Shown here: one piece after another, positions 1 through 5,168 of the stretch
How positions within the stretch are numbered: the stretch's first letter is position 1
Layout of the letters: the number at the start of each line of letters is the position of its first letter
Assembly (NCBI GenBank): GCA_946482375.1
Contig: CAMLRH010000205.1
Coordinates: forward strand, 1-5,168
DNA: 5,168 bases
From: an uncultured Caulobacteraceae bacterium
GTDB lineage: Bacteria; Pseudomonadota; Alphaproteobacteria; Caulobacterales; Caulobacteraceae
Direction of reading: 5' to 3'
Notes under the pieces: generated by a model
Told to the model about the DNA's origin: nothing
The model's input: only the letters and a program-made list of their open reading frames with translations
Databases searched by the model: none
Position numbers and translations under genes: made by a program

Positions 1-1
1 C

Positions 2-808
2 GCGAACGAAAACTTCGACGCCAAGGTCTGGGGCGCCGAGTTCGAGTGGAACTGGTCGCCGATCCGCAACCTGCGCCTCAACGGCACTTTCGGGATACTG
101 CGCACCGAGATCGCCGACGGTGAGCGCTCCATCGACCTGATGGACCGCACCCAGGGCGGCGGGTCCGGCACATACCTCGACCTCGAAGGCAACGAGCATG
201 AGCTGAAGTTCGACGAGTGGATGGTGCTCAAGCCCTTCGTCTCCAATTCCTCGAACTGTGTGGTCCCGGTGGACCTGATCGAGGAAACCCTGGTCGACGG
301 CGACTACGGCATGCTGGTCGCGGGCTTCTGCCCCGGGGGCGGCGTCGGCAGCACTGGCGGGGCGGGCACCTACACCCTCTCCGACGGGCGCACCTATTCG
401 CCTGGGCCGGACTCGCCCAACGGCGGCGCGGGCTTCTACGCCGAGGTCGGGGGCAATGAGCTGCCGAACGCGCCGCAATGGACGGCGTCGCTCGGGGCCC
501 AGTACAGTCTGGAGCTGCCGATGGGATGGGAGGCCACCGCGCGTGGCGACTTCTACTGGCAGGCCGACAGCTGGGCGCGGGTCTACAACACCGAATACGA
601 TCGGCTGCAGGCCTGGACCAACACCAACCTGTCGATCTGGGTGGAGAACCCCGAGCTTGGGGTGACGGCCGAAGTCTATGTGAAGAACGTCTTCGACGAA
701 GCGCCGATCACCGACGCCTTCCTCAATTCGGACGACTCCGGGCTGACGACCAACGTCTTCACGCTGGACCCGCGGCTGGTGGGCCTCTCGCTTCGGAAGA
801 GCTTCTAG
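2..808 (+). CDS. TonB-dependent receptor, C-terminal part (5' end outside window)
   Basis: The reading frame is open from the left edge and ends at TAG 806-808, giving about 268 residues of the C-terminal outer-membrane beta-barrel of a TonB-dependent receptor. Such receptors import siderophores, vitamins, glycans or other large ligands using TonB/ExbBD energy. The signs are alternating amphipathic strands (WGAEFEWNWSP, LRLNGTFGILRTEI), the LPNAPQW strand near 460-480, RGDFYWQADSWARVYNT, VYVKNVFDEAPIT, and the ending DPRLVGLSLRKSF with the terminal Phe typical of BAM-recognised barrels. These closing phrases are common in Caulobacterales receptors. A Gly/Pro-rich stretch encoded around 330-450 is probably an extracellular loop. 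Two Cys codons at 257 and 329, 24 residues apart, could form a loop disulfide. The plug and TonB box lie outside the window, so no substrate can be named. It is probably co-transcribed with the autotransporter that follows. Confidence 0.93.
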   Translation, partial: ANENFDAKVWGAEFEWNWSPIRNLRLNGTFGILRTEIADGERSIDLMDRTQGGGSGTYLDLEGNEHELKFDEWMVLKPFVSNSSNCVVPVDLIEETLVDGDYGMLVAGFCPGGGVGSTGGAGTYTLSDGRTYSPGPDSPNGGAGFYAEVGGNELPNAPQWTASLGAQYSLELPMGWEATARGDFYWQADSWARVYNTEYDRLQAWTNTNLSIWVENPELGVTAEVYVKNVFDEAPITDAFLNSDDSGLTTNVFTLDPRLVGLSLRKSF

Positions 809-838
809 ATGAGCCGGCGAACCAAAAATCAGACTCCT

Positions 839-845
839 GGGGGAA
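839..845 (+). promoter_or_regulatory. Shine-Dalgarno-like site fixing the autotransporter start at 851
   Basis: GGGGGAA lies 5 bases before ATG 851. An alternative in-frame ATG at 809 directly abuts the previous stop codon. It would put 14 polar and basic residues before the signal peptide and has no clear ribosome binding site at the right distance, so 851 is preferred. Confidence 0.6.
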
Positions 846-850
846 CCATC

Positions 851-2728
851 ATGTCTTCAACCCGCATTGCATTGCTGGCCAGCGCGTCATTGCTAATCGC
901 CACGCCGGCGCTCGCGCAGGCGACCACGACGGTCCCCACGGGGGACGCCTGGTATCCCACGCCCAACGAGGAAACCGCGATCACCACCCACATCGTCATC
1001 GAGGAGGGCGCGGCCCTGGTGGCGAGCGAAAAGGAGGGGTTTTCGGGTCCGGAGGAGACCTTTACCCTCGAGGACCCCACGGTGCTGACCTTCGCGCCGG
1101 GGCTGACCTTCGATAACGACGGCTACATCCTGATCGGCCCGGACGATCGCAGCACCAGCTGGAGTCCCGGGGTGATGGAGGGCGAGCTGCGGCTCGTCGG
1201 CGTCAGCGAGTTCCTCCACTCGGGCAGCATCCTTCTGGGCGTGATGGGCTACAGCTATCCGTCCAGCGGGGACCGGATCGACGGCAATCCGATCGAGGCC
1301 ACCGACGGCGCCTACGACGACATGATGACCTTCCAGGACGGGACCTGGGTCGGCGAGGGCGGCCGGGTCGTCTTCGACGTGGACACCAGCCGCATCCAGA
1401 CCGACTGCACCCGTGAATCGGATAACCAGTCCTGGGATTTCCAGGCGGCCGACTGCCTCCGCATCGTCGACTCCACGGTGGAGGGTCAGACCTTCGTCAC
1501 CGTCGCCCAGCTGATCCCGGGCGACCGGGGGCGGCTGACCCAGCAGATCATGGATCAGGGCATCGTGCTGATCGAGACGCCGGGCTCGACGGTGACCGCC
1601 GACAACTTCGCCCTCGATCCGGCCATGCGAGGCTACAACGCCACCTCCGACAGCCTCGACAAGGGCCTCTACCAGTACGTGCTGCTGTTCGATGAAGAGG
1701 CCGAGCAGTTCAAGCTCTTCGGGACCCTCAGCGGCGCGGCCTATCAGCTGCCCATGGCGGCCACGGTCGCGCACGACATCTGGCGCGTCTCGGCGGGAAG
1801 CTGGATGGAGCGCCAGGCCCACGTGCGCGGCGGGATCGAGCCGGGCACGGGCGGCGGCGTCTGGCTTCGGTTCTCCGGAGAGCAGGCCGATCGCGAGGTC
1901 TCCAGCACCTCCACGCTGGGCGGGCTGCCCTATACGGTCGACAACACCCATGACACCAAGACCTACGCCGTCACTGGCGGGGTTGACCTGATCTCGGCCG
2001 AGAGCGAAGACCGGGCCTACGCGGTGGGTGTGATGCTCGGCTACGGCCACTCGGACGTGGACTACGAAGTCTCCACCAACACCCAGGCCTTCGACGCCTG
2101 GACCGGGGGCGTCTACGCCAGCGTCTCGGCCGGCGGTTTGTTCGTCGACGCGGTGGTCAACTACAACAAGGTGATCATCGACACCGACGCCCCGGGCTTC
2201 GACCTGCTGCCCGAGGGGACGATCCTGAGCTCCCGCCTGAACTCCCTGGGCGGTCAGGTCGAGGCCGGTTGGCGGATGGATTTGAGCGAGGGCTTCTTCG
2301 TCGAGCCTCTGGCCAGCGTCTCCTACATCCGCAGCACCATGGACGACCTCGACATCGAGCCGGACGATCGCAGCCGGCCCGGCCTTGTGGTCTCCTATGA
2401 GGACCCCAGCTCCTTCCGCGCCGGTATCGGCGGCCGGGCGGGGATGGAAAGCGACCTCGGACCGGTGCGCACCCAGCTCAGCCTGCTCGGCCGGATCTGG
2501 AACGAGCTGGAGGCCAAGAACACGGCCTCGATCCACAATCTCGCCTTCCCCGATGATCCGGACATTCGCGTCACTGACGATTTTTCCGGCCAGTTCAGCG
2601 AAATCGCGGTGGGCGCCAGTGTCTGGAGCCAGGGCGGAGGCGTCTCCGGCTTCTTCAACCTCGGCGGCAAGTTTGGCGAAGACTATGACGCGCAGACCTT
2701 GTCGGCCGGGGTGCGGGTCACCTGGTGA
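851..2728 (+). CDS. Autotransporter outer-membrane beta-barrel domain protein
   Basis: This 625-aa protein is probably a type V (autotransporter) secreted surface protein. Residues 1-22 form a Sec signal peptide: a short start with Arg5, a hydrophobic core, then PALA followed by QA as the likely signal peptidase I site. Residues of roughly 25-325 form a short passenger with many beta-strand-like stretches. The segment around 235-285 (GIVLIETPGSTVTADNFAL, then YQYVLLFDEEAEQFKLFG) resembles the autochaperone-like end of pertactin-type passengers. From about residue 334 (GGVWLRFSGEQ) a barrel of about 290 residues follows, with the alternating strands and Gly-rich turns of the autotransporter beta domain (PF03797-like). 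It ends LSAGVRVTW, an aromatic C-terminus suited to BAM insertion. Cys186 and Cys202 are a close pair in the passenger, unusual because autotransporter passengers tend to lack cysteines. No protease or esterase catalytic motif was recognised, so the passenger's job is unknown. The gene starts 42 bp after the receptor gene and is followed by a strong terminator. Confidence 0.88.
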   Translation: MSSTRIALLASASLLIATPALAQATTTVPTGDAWYPTPNEETAITTHIVIEEGAALVASEKEGFSGPEETFTLEDPTVLTFAPGLTFDNDGYILIGPDDRSTSWSPGVMEGELRLVGVSEFLHSGSILLGVMGYSYPSSGDRIDGNPIEATDGAYDDMMTFQDGTWVGEGGRVVFDVDTSRIQTDCTRESDNQSWDFQAADCLRIVDSTVEGQTFVTVAQLIPGDRGRLTQQIMDQGIVLIETPGSTVTADNFALDPAMRGYNATSDSLDKGLYQYVLLFDEEAEQFKLFGTLSGAAYQLPMAATVAHDIWRVSAGSWMERQAHVRGGIEPGTGGGVWLRFSGEQADREVSSTSTLGGLPYTVDNTHDTKTYAVTGGVDLISAESEDRAYAVGVMLGYGHSDVDYEVSTNTQAFDAWTGGVYASVSAGGLFVDAVVNYNKVIIDTDAPGFDLLPEGTILSSRLNSLGGQVEAGWRMDLSEGFFVEPLASVSYIRSTMDDLDIEPDDRSRPGLVVSYEDPSSFRAGIGGRAGMESDLGPVRTQLSLLGRIWNELEAKNTASIHNLAFPDDPDIRVTDDFSGQFSEIAVGASVWSQGGGVSGFFNLGGKFGEDYDAQTLSAGVRVTW

Positions 2729-2773
2729 GGTAATGGTTTCCGGCTCCGGTCCCCTCTGAGCTCGGACAAACTG

Positions 2774-2808
2774 AGGCGGCAGGATCGGCCCCCTGCCGCC
2801 TTTTTCTT
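2774..2808 (+). terminator. Rho-independent terminator after the receptor-autotransporter pair
   Basis: A perfect 10-bp inverted repeat pairs AGGCGGCAGG at 2774-2783 with CCTGCCGCCT at 2792-2801. It has an 8-base loop and a T run (TTTTTCTT) on the + strand. It lies 45 bp after the autotransporter stop. The reverse direction has no U-tract, so it should mainly stop rightward transcription. The T run reaches the stop codon of the convergent sulfotransferase gene. Confidence 0.9.
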
Positions 2809-3640
2809 CATGCGTAACCGAGGTCCGCAGCGAGGCCGTCGCTGCTCTCCAGGAGGAGGCTCGACAGCTCGGCGGTCATATGATTGCGCCAGTCGCCCAC
2901 CTCGCCCTTGCGGTAGAAAGAACCGGCGTCCGCCTCGCCGCGAGGGCGCCCGCCGCTGGCGCGCTCGAAACTAGCCGCCTGCAGGCAATCGGCGACCGCC
3001 GCCGGCGCCGCATCGACGCCGAGACGCTCCAAGACCGCTTTCAGGGCCAGGGCGCCGTCGGCGTGCAGGTCCTCATAGCGCAGCTCGATGTAGTCGAGCG
3101 CCATCTCCGCCGACACCCTGCGGACGCTGCTGACATAGACGCGCCATTCCTTGACGTTCCGTCGCGCGAAGGCCTCGAAATCGCCGATGGTCTCGACGAA
3201 ACCGGGTTCGGTGCGGCGCATGTGGTGCCAGGTCGAGACGGCGATGTCGCGAGGATCGCGAATGACGTGGATGTAGGCGGCCTCCGGGAAGTAGCCGGCC
3301 AGGTCGCTGAGCACCATGCCGTGCTCGGGGTCCTTGTTGCCGATGCGCTTCACGCTCGCTGGCGCGCCGTCGCCAAGCAATCGCGCCTCGATAAAGCAGC
3401 GGTAGACGCGGTCGAACTCCGGCCGGGAGAGGGCGGGAAAGAATTCCTCGCCAAACACCTTTTTCTGGTGGCCTGTAATATAATCGCTGTATTTGACCGC
3501 CGCTTTACTGAGTTCCTTTCGGAAAGCTGTGAACTTGCCCTCCCCCCGGCATATCAGCTCCGGATGGCTGTCGAGGACCTTCTGCACCCAGGTCGTGCCG
3601 GATTTGGGCAGGCCAGAACAAAGAAAAAAGGCCTTTCCAT
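2808..3640 (-). CDS. Sulfotransferase family protein; start requires a -1 frameshift or corrected homopolymer
   Basis: This is a cytosolic-type sulfotransferase (Sulfotransfer_1-like fold) that would move sulfate from PAPS to an acceptor. The acceptor is not identifiable. Numbered from ATG 3640 with one -1 shift, the product is 277 aa, a usual size for the family. The 5'-phosphosulfate loop PKSGTTW is at about 12-18, the 3'-phosphate motif IRDPRD with a following Ser at about 127-136, RYEDL near 188-192, and the family's closing motif RKGEVGDWRN at about 244-253. All the signature motifs are therefore present. The oddity is the start. The frame holding PKSGTTW is open back to a stop at 3666-3668 but contains no ATG, GTG or TTG before the P-loop. 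The first standard in-frame codon is GTG 3585-3587, which would delete the P-loop and gives only 259 aa. ATG 3638-3640 gives MERPFF in another frame and meets the enzyme frame at a T6-C run. Without a shift it yields a 28-residue peptide. Confidence 0.85.
3623..3629 (-). other. Slippery heptamer T TTT TTC (candidate -1 frameshift or homopolymer indel site)
   Basis: Read from ATG 3640 on the - strand, the codons are ATG GAA AGG CCT TTT TTC. This places the heptamer T TTT TTC in the X XXY YYZ phase used for -1 slippage. After slipping back one base the next codons are CTT TGT TCT GGC, giving MERPFFLCSGLPKSGTTW in continuous sulfotransferase frame. A run of seven T instead of six would give the same protein without recoding, so a one-base deletion or sequencing error is equally able to explain it. 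Only a weak downstream stem is visible (3605-3610 with 3583-3590, with a bulge). Confidence 0.5.
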
Positions 3641-3730
3641 TCTGCGGTTCCCCGGCCCGACGTGCTCAATCTTGGCGAATTATCTGCGAGTGCTAACTCA
3701 TTTAAAAGAACAAAGAGAAAGGAAAGCCGC
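3641..3730. promoter_or_regulatory. Divergent control region between sulfotransferase and GNAT-like genes
   Basis: This is a 90-bp stretch, more AT-rich than its surroundings, between the two divergent starts. On the - strand, GATAAT (positions 3679-3684) matches five of six bases of a sigma-70 -10 box and would start transcription about 30 bases before ATG 3640. Its -35 (TTTTAA, 3702-3707, spacing 17) is weak. A Shine-Dalgarno-like GGGGAA (3648-3653, - strand) sits 7 bases before ATG 3640, which supports that start. On the + strand, the purine-rich run AGAAAGGAAAG just before 3731 serves the GNAT-like gene. TTTAAA at 3701-3706 is a possible but poor -10. Promoter assignment is by eye. Confidence 0.4.
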
Positions 3731-4216
3731 ATGCCGGACGTAACTATAAAGACCGCCTGGCGCCGGGACGATCCGCAACTCGCCGCTGACGCCGTGGACT
3801 TCTGGACGCGGCACGGGCTCGTGCCCACGGAGCATGGCGGTGCGCGGGTGAAGGAACTGGTTGCGGTCGGCTACATCGACGGCCACGCCGTCGCCGTCAC
3901 CACCGCCGAGCTTGCGATCCTGCCGGGTCTTCGCGCCCGTTTCGCCATGGGCCGAGTCTCCGTCGATCCGGCGCATCGCCGCGGCACGCTCGGCGCACGG
4001 ATGGGTGGCTATATGCGGCGCACGCTCGAGGCCTGGTCGCTGGAGTACCCCGAAGAGGACGTGAAGGGCTTCGGCGGCGTCATCACGGCGGCGGAGTTCG
4101 GCGAGAAGCAGCGCCAGCCGGTCTGGAACGACTGGGGTGTCGATATCGCGGTGGCCGGCTATCTTCCTGGCGGCGAGCAGATCCGTATTGGATGGTTTGC
4201 GCACGCGCGCATCTAA
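3731..4216 (+). CDS. Putative GNAT-like acetyltransferase
   Basis: This is a 161-aa soluble protein with no signal peptide or membrane segment. The start at ATG 3731 follows a purine-rich ribosome binding site (GAAAGGAAAG). An upstream in-frame ATG at 3662 lacks one and would add a basic, low-quality extension across the divergent promoter region. Residues 75-88 (RVSVDPAHRRGTLG) look like GNAT motif A: a beta strand, then Val-Asp-Pro, then Arg-Arg-Gly-x-x-Gly for the pyrophosphate of acetyl-CoA, followed by a helix (ARMGGYMRRTLEAW). The preceding strands VGYIDGHAVAVTTAEL fit the same fold. The last strand region (GVDIAVAGYLPGGEQIRIGWF) is less typical, and the acceptor substrate is unknown. 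It is divergent from the sulfotransferase, so the two may share control and perhaps a role in modifying a surface molecule, but this is inference from position only. It could instead be a conserved protein of unknown function with a GNAT-like fold. Confidence 0.7.
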   Translation: MPDVTIKTAWRRDDPQLAADAVDFWTRHGLVPTEHGGARVKELVAVGYIDGHAVAVTTAELAILPGLRARFAMGRVSVDPAHRRGTLGARMGGYMRRTLEAWSLEYPEEDVKGFGGVITAAEFGEKQRQPVWNDWGVDIAVAGYLPGGEQIRIGWFAHARI

Positions 4217-4256
4217 CGGACGCCGCGCAAGAACAAGGAAAGAACATCGGCGGGCG

Positions 4257-4299
4257 GTGAGACTTCAAGTCTCACGTGAGACTTCAATTGAAGTCTCAC
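4257..4299. repeat. 43-bp cluster of interlocking perfect palindromes with a parS-like centre
   Basis: The 9-mer GTGAGACTT and its complement alternate four times: forward 4257-4265, reverse 4267-4275, forward 4276-4284, reverse 4291-4299. The spacers are C, none and CAATTG. This makes a 19-bp palindrome (4257-4275), an 18-bp palindrome across the junction (4267-4284) and a 24-bp palindrome (4276-4299), all perfect. The junction 16-mer AGTCTCACGTGAGACT matches the consensus parS (TGTTTCACGTGAAACA) at 12 of 16 positions, with the differences symmetric and the CACGTG core intact. No T-tract follows on either strand, so it is not a standard terminator. It lies in the gap between the GNAT-like gene and the tRNA 3' end. 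It may be a protein-binding site or a REP-like element. Confidence 0.9.
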
Positions 4300-4339
4300 G
4301 GACCCGATATGTTCCGCCGCCGTTTCCGCTAAATGATTG

Positions 4340-4356
4340 AATTTCTTGAAGAAATT
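4340..4356. repeat. 17-bp perfect palindrome abutting the tRNA-Lys 3' end
   Basis: AATTTCTTGAAGAAATT has 8-base arms around a central G at 4348 and ends exactly at the base next to the encoded CCA of the tRNA. In the tRNA transcript it could form a short AU-rich hairpin just after CCA, perhaps affecting 3' processing or termination. There is no U-run after it, so it is a poor intrinsic terminator. Confidence 0.7.
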
Positions 4357-4432
<76 letters not shown>

Positions 4433-4449
4433 ACACCCGTCGCGGGCCT

Positions 4450-4478
4450 CGTATAAGGGCCTGCGCGAGGGCGCGGAA
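4450..4478 (-). promoter_or_regulatory. Candidate proximal tRNA-Lys promoter with GC-rich discriminator
   Basis: On the - strand, TTCCGC (4473-4478) and TATACG (4450-4455) have 17-base spacing, followed by a GC-rich discriminator (AGGCCCGCG) typical of growth-rate or stringently controlled stable-RNA promoters. It overlaps the distal candidate, and at most one may be real. Confidence 0.35.
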
Positions 4479-4504
4479 CATACGCGAAAAAGCATCGAAG
4501 GCAA
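4477..4504 (-). promoter_or_regulatory. Candidate distal tRNA-Lys promoter
   Basis: On the - strand, TTGCCT (4499-4504) and TATGTT (4477-4482) are separated by 16 bases. Each matches four of six consensus bases. Transcription would begin about 40 bases before the mature tRNA 5' end. The -35 box lies directly beside the GTG start of the divergent Hpt gene. Confidence 0.4.
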
Positions 4505-4506
4505 GG

Positions 4507-4827
4507 GTGGCGAGCGTGCGCGAGCAGGGGGCCGAAAAGGCGGTCGATTTCGGGGTGATCGAGGCCTACGCCATGCAAGACCGCACGCTGGTGCGTGAGG
4601 TGCTGACCATCTACTGCGCCGAGGCGATGGAGTGGGGACGCGTGCTTGACGGAGACGGCTGGCGGGCCGCCGTTCACACCTGCAAGGGGACCTCGCGTTC
4701 GATCGGCGCCAATCGGCTGGGCGACTTGTGCGAGGCGGCCGAGGCCGACGCTTCGAAACTGCCGGCGATACGGCCGGAACTGGACGCGGTCCTGCGCGAG
4801 ATCAACGACTACCTGGCGCGGCGCTAG
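4507..4827 (+). CDS. Single-domain Hpt (histidine phosphotransfer) protein
   Basis: This 106-aa cytosolic protein is essentially one Hpt four-helix domain. It would relay phosphate between a hybrid histidine kinase receiver and a response regulator. The phospho-accepting site is His57 in VHTCKGTSRSIGA, matching the Hpt pattern H-x-x-K-G-x-x-x-x-x-G-A, followed by the helix NRLGDLCEAAE. Helices before it (VIEAYAMQDRTLVREVLTIYCAEA) and after it fit the bundle. The start is GTG 4507, with GAAGG (4497-4501) five bases upstream. GTG 4516 is an in-frame alternative with AAGGGTGG before it, and both give an intact domain. No kinase or receiver gene is in view, so its partners are unknown. Caulobacterales use such stand-alone Hpt proteins in phosphorelays, but I cannot assign this to a named one. 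The end overlaps the convergent iron permease gene by 26 bp. Confidence 0.85.
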   Translation: MASVREQGAEKAVDFGVIEAYAMQDRTLVREVLTIYCAEAMEWGRVLDGDGWRAAVHTCKGTSRSIGANRLGDLCEAAEADASKLPAIRPELDAVLREINDYLARR

Positions 4828-5168
4828 ACGCCCGTTTGCGCGGCGTCCGCTTGGGCGGCGCCTTGGTCGCGGCCTTCTTCGCCTTGTGGCGACGGGTATG
4901 CGGCGCCGGCGGCGCGGGCTCGTGGGTCACTCCGGTTGCCTCGACGACCTCGGCGTTCTCCTGCACCTCGTCGAGGATCCCTTCGAGTTCCTTGTCGGTC
5001 AGCCGCTCGATGCCGATGTAGCGGTTCTCGGCCTCGCTGATGCGGATCAGCTCGTCGAGCTTGGCCTGCAGGGCGGCGTTGTCGCGGTTCTGGGTGTTCT
5101 GGATCAGGAACACCATCAGGAAGGTGATGATGGTCGTCGAGGTGTTGATGACGAGCTGCCAGGTGTCG
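4802..5168 (-). CDS. Low-affinity iron permease family protein, 5' end outside window
   Basis: The visible part encodes 121 residues ending at TGA (4802-4804), and the frame stays open through the right edge. It begins DTWQLVINTSTTIITFLMVF, continuing LIQNTQNRDNAALQAKLDELIR. This is the second membrane helix and the highly characteristic Q-N-T-Q-N-R-D motif of the low-affinity iron permease family (PF04120-like), small inner-membrane proteins named after yeast Fet4-type transport. Iron transport by the bacterial members is not well proven. An acidic segment with coiled-coil character (residues ISEAENRYIGIERLTDKELEGILDEVQENAEVVEA, here only named by its ends) follows. Then comes an unusual cytosolic tail rich in Pro, Ala, Lys and Arg (HTRRHKAKKAATKAPPKR and onward), longer than I expect for the family. 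An internal ATG at 5116 is inside the conserved helix and is not the start. Confidence 0.88.
   Translation of the reverse strand, partial: DTWQLVINTSTTIITFLMVFLIQNTQNRDNAALQAKLDELIRISEAENRYIGIERLTDKELEGILDEVQENAEVVEATGVTHEPAPPAPHTRRHKAKKAATKAPPKRTPRKRASSAAPGSR

Noticed and set aside
809..850. Earlier ATG at 809 as the autotransporter start
   Set aside because: It abuts the previous stop codon, has no ribosome binding site, and puts a charged 14-residue extension in front of a standard signal peptide. ATG 851 has GGGGGAA at 5 bases.
893..2536. Long open frame on the - strand, 547 codons, antisense to the autotransporter
   Set aside because: Its sequence is rich in Gly, Ala, Val, Asp and His with no recognisable domain, as expected for the mirror frame of a GC-rich gene. 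The + strand frame has a signal peptide, a barrel and a correct C-terminus.
3479..3484. Perfect TATAAT on the + strand inside the sulfotransferase gene
   Set aside because: There is no acceptable -35 hexamer at 16-18 bases upstream and no + strand gene starts just after it. It arises from an AT-rich run of codons.
3688..3696. GAGTGCTAA, identical to one half of the heat-shock CIRCE operator
   Set aside because: CIRCE needs TTAGCACTC nine bases away. The sequence at that place (TCTTGGCGA) matches at only two positions, so this is a chance half-site.
2880..3743. Open frame of 287 codons on the + strand opposite the sulfotransferase
   Set aside because: It is antisense to a frame carrying all the sulfotransferase motifs and has low-complexity Ala/Val/Arg/Asp content with no domain.
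4827..4847. Inverted repeat GACGCC/GGCGTC just after the Hpt stop, considered as a terminator
   Set aside because: The stem is only 6 bp with a 9-base loop and no T-tract on either strand, and it lies within the coding sequence of the permease tail. Such repeats are frequent by chance in this GC-rich DNA.

Overview
The window is GC-rich, and its genes look like those of an alphaproteobacterium of the Caulobacterales type (Caulobacter, Phenylobacterium or Brevundimonas relatives). The signs are a TonB-dependent receptor with the C-terminal wording common in that group, a stand-alone Hpt phosphotransfer protein and a low-affinity iron permease family protein. This placement is inferred from protein character, not from a database search.

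Left third (1-2810, + strand): the 3' end of a TonB-dependent outer-membrane receptor is followed after 42 bp by a complete 625-aa autotransporter with a signal peptide, a short passenger and a C-terminal beta-barrel. A strong intrinsic terminator closes the pair, so they probably form one operon for cell-surface proteins.

Middle (2808-4216): a PAPS-type sulfotransferase (- strand) and a small GNAT-like protein (+ strand) diverge from a short AT-rich control region. The sulfotransferase is the main puzzle. Its PAPS-binding P-loop is in frame with the rest of the enzyme, but no ATG, GTG or TTG lies upstream in that frame before a stop. The only well-placed ATG, which has a Shine-Dalgarno-like sequence, is in another frame. 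A T6-C run (T TTT TTC, a canonical -1 slippery heptamer) sits exactly where a single -1 shift would join the two. The cause could be programmed frameshifting, slippage or phase variation, a real mutation, or a homopolymer sequencing error.

Right third (4217-5168): a 43-bp cluster of interlocking perfect palindromes contains a centre resembling the ParB site parS, but with symmetric base changes. It is followed by a second small palindrome abutting the 3' end of a complete tRNA-Lys(CTT) gene on the - strand. Diverging from the tRNA is a single-domain Hpt protein. That gene overlaps tail-to-tail by 26 bp with a low-affinity iron permease family gene that runs off the right edge and has an unusual Lys/Arg/Pro/Ala-rich C-terminal tail.

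No CRISPR array, insertion sequence, transposase or phage gene is visible. The most promising unexplained items are the sulfotransferase start and the palindrome cluster.
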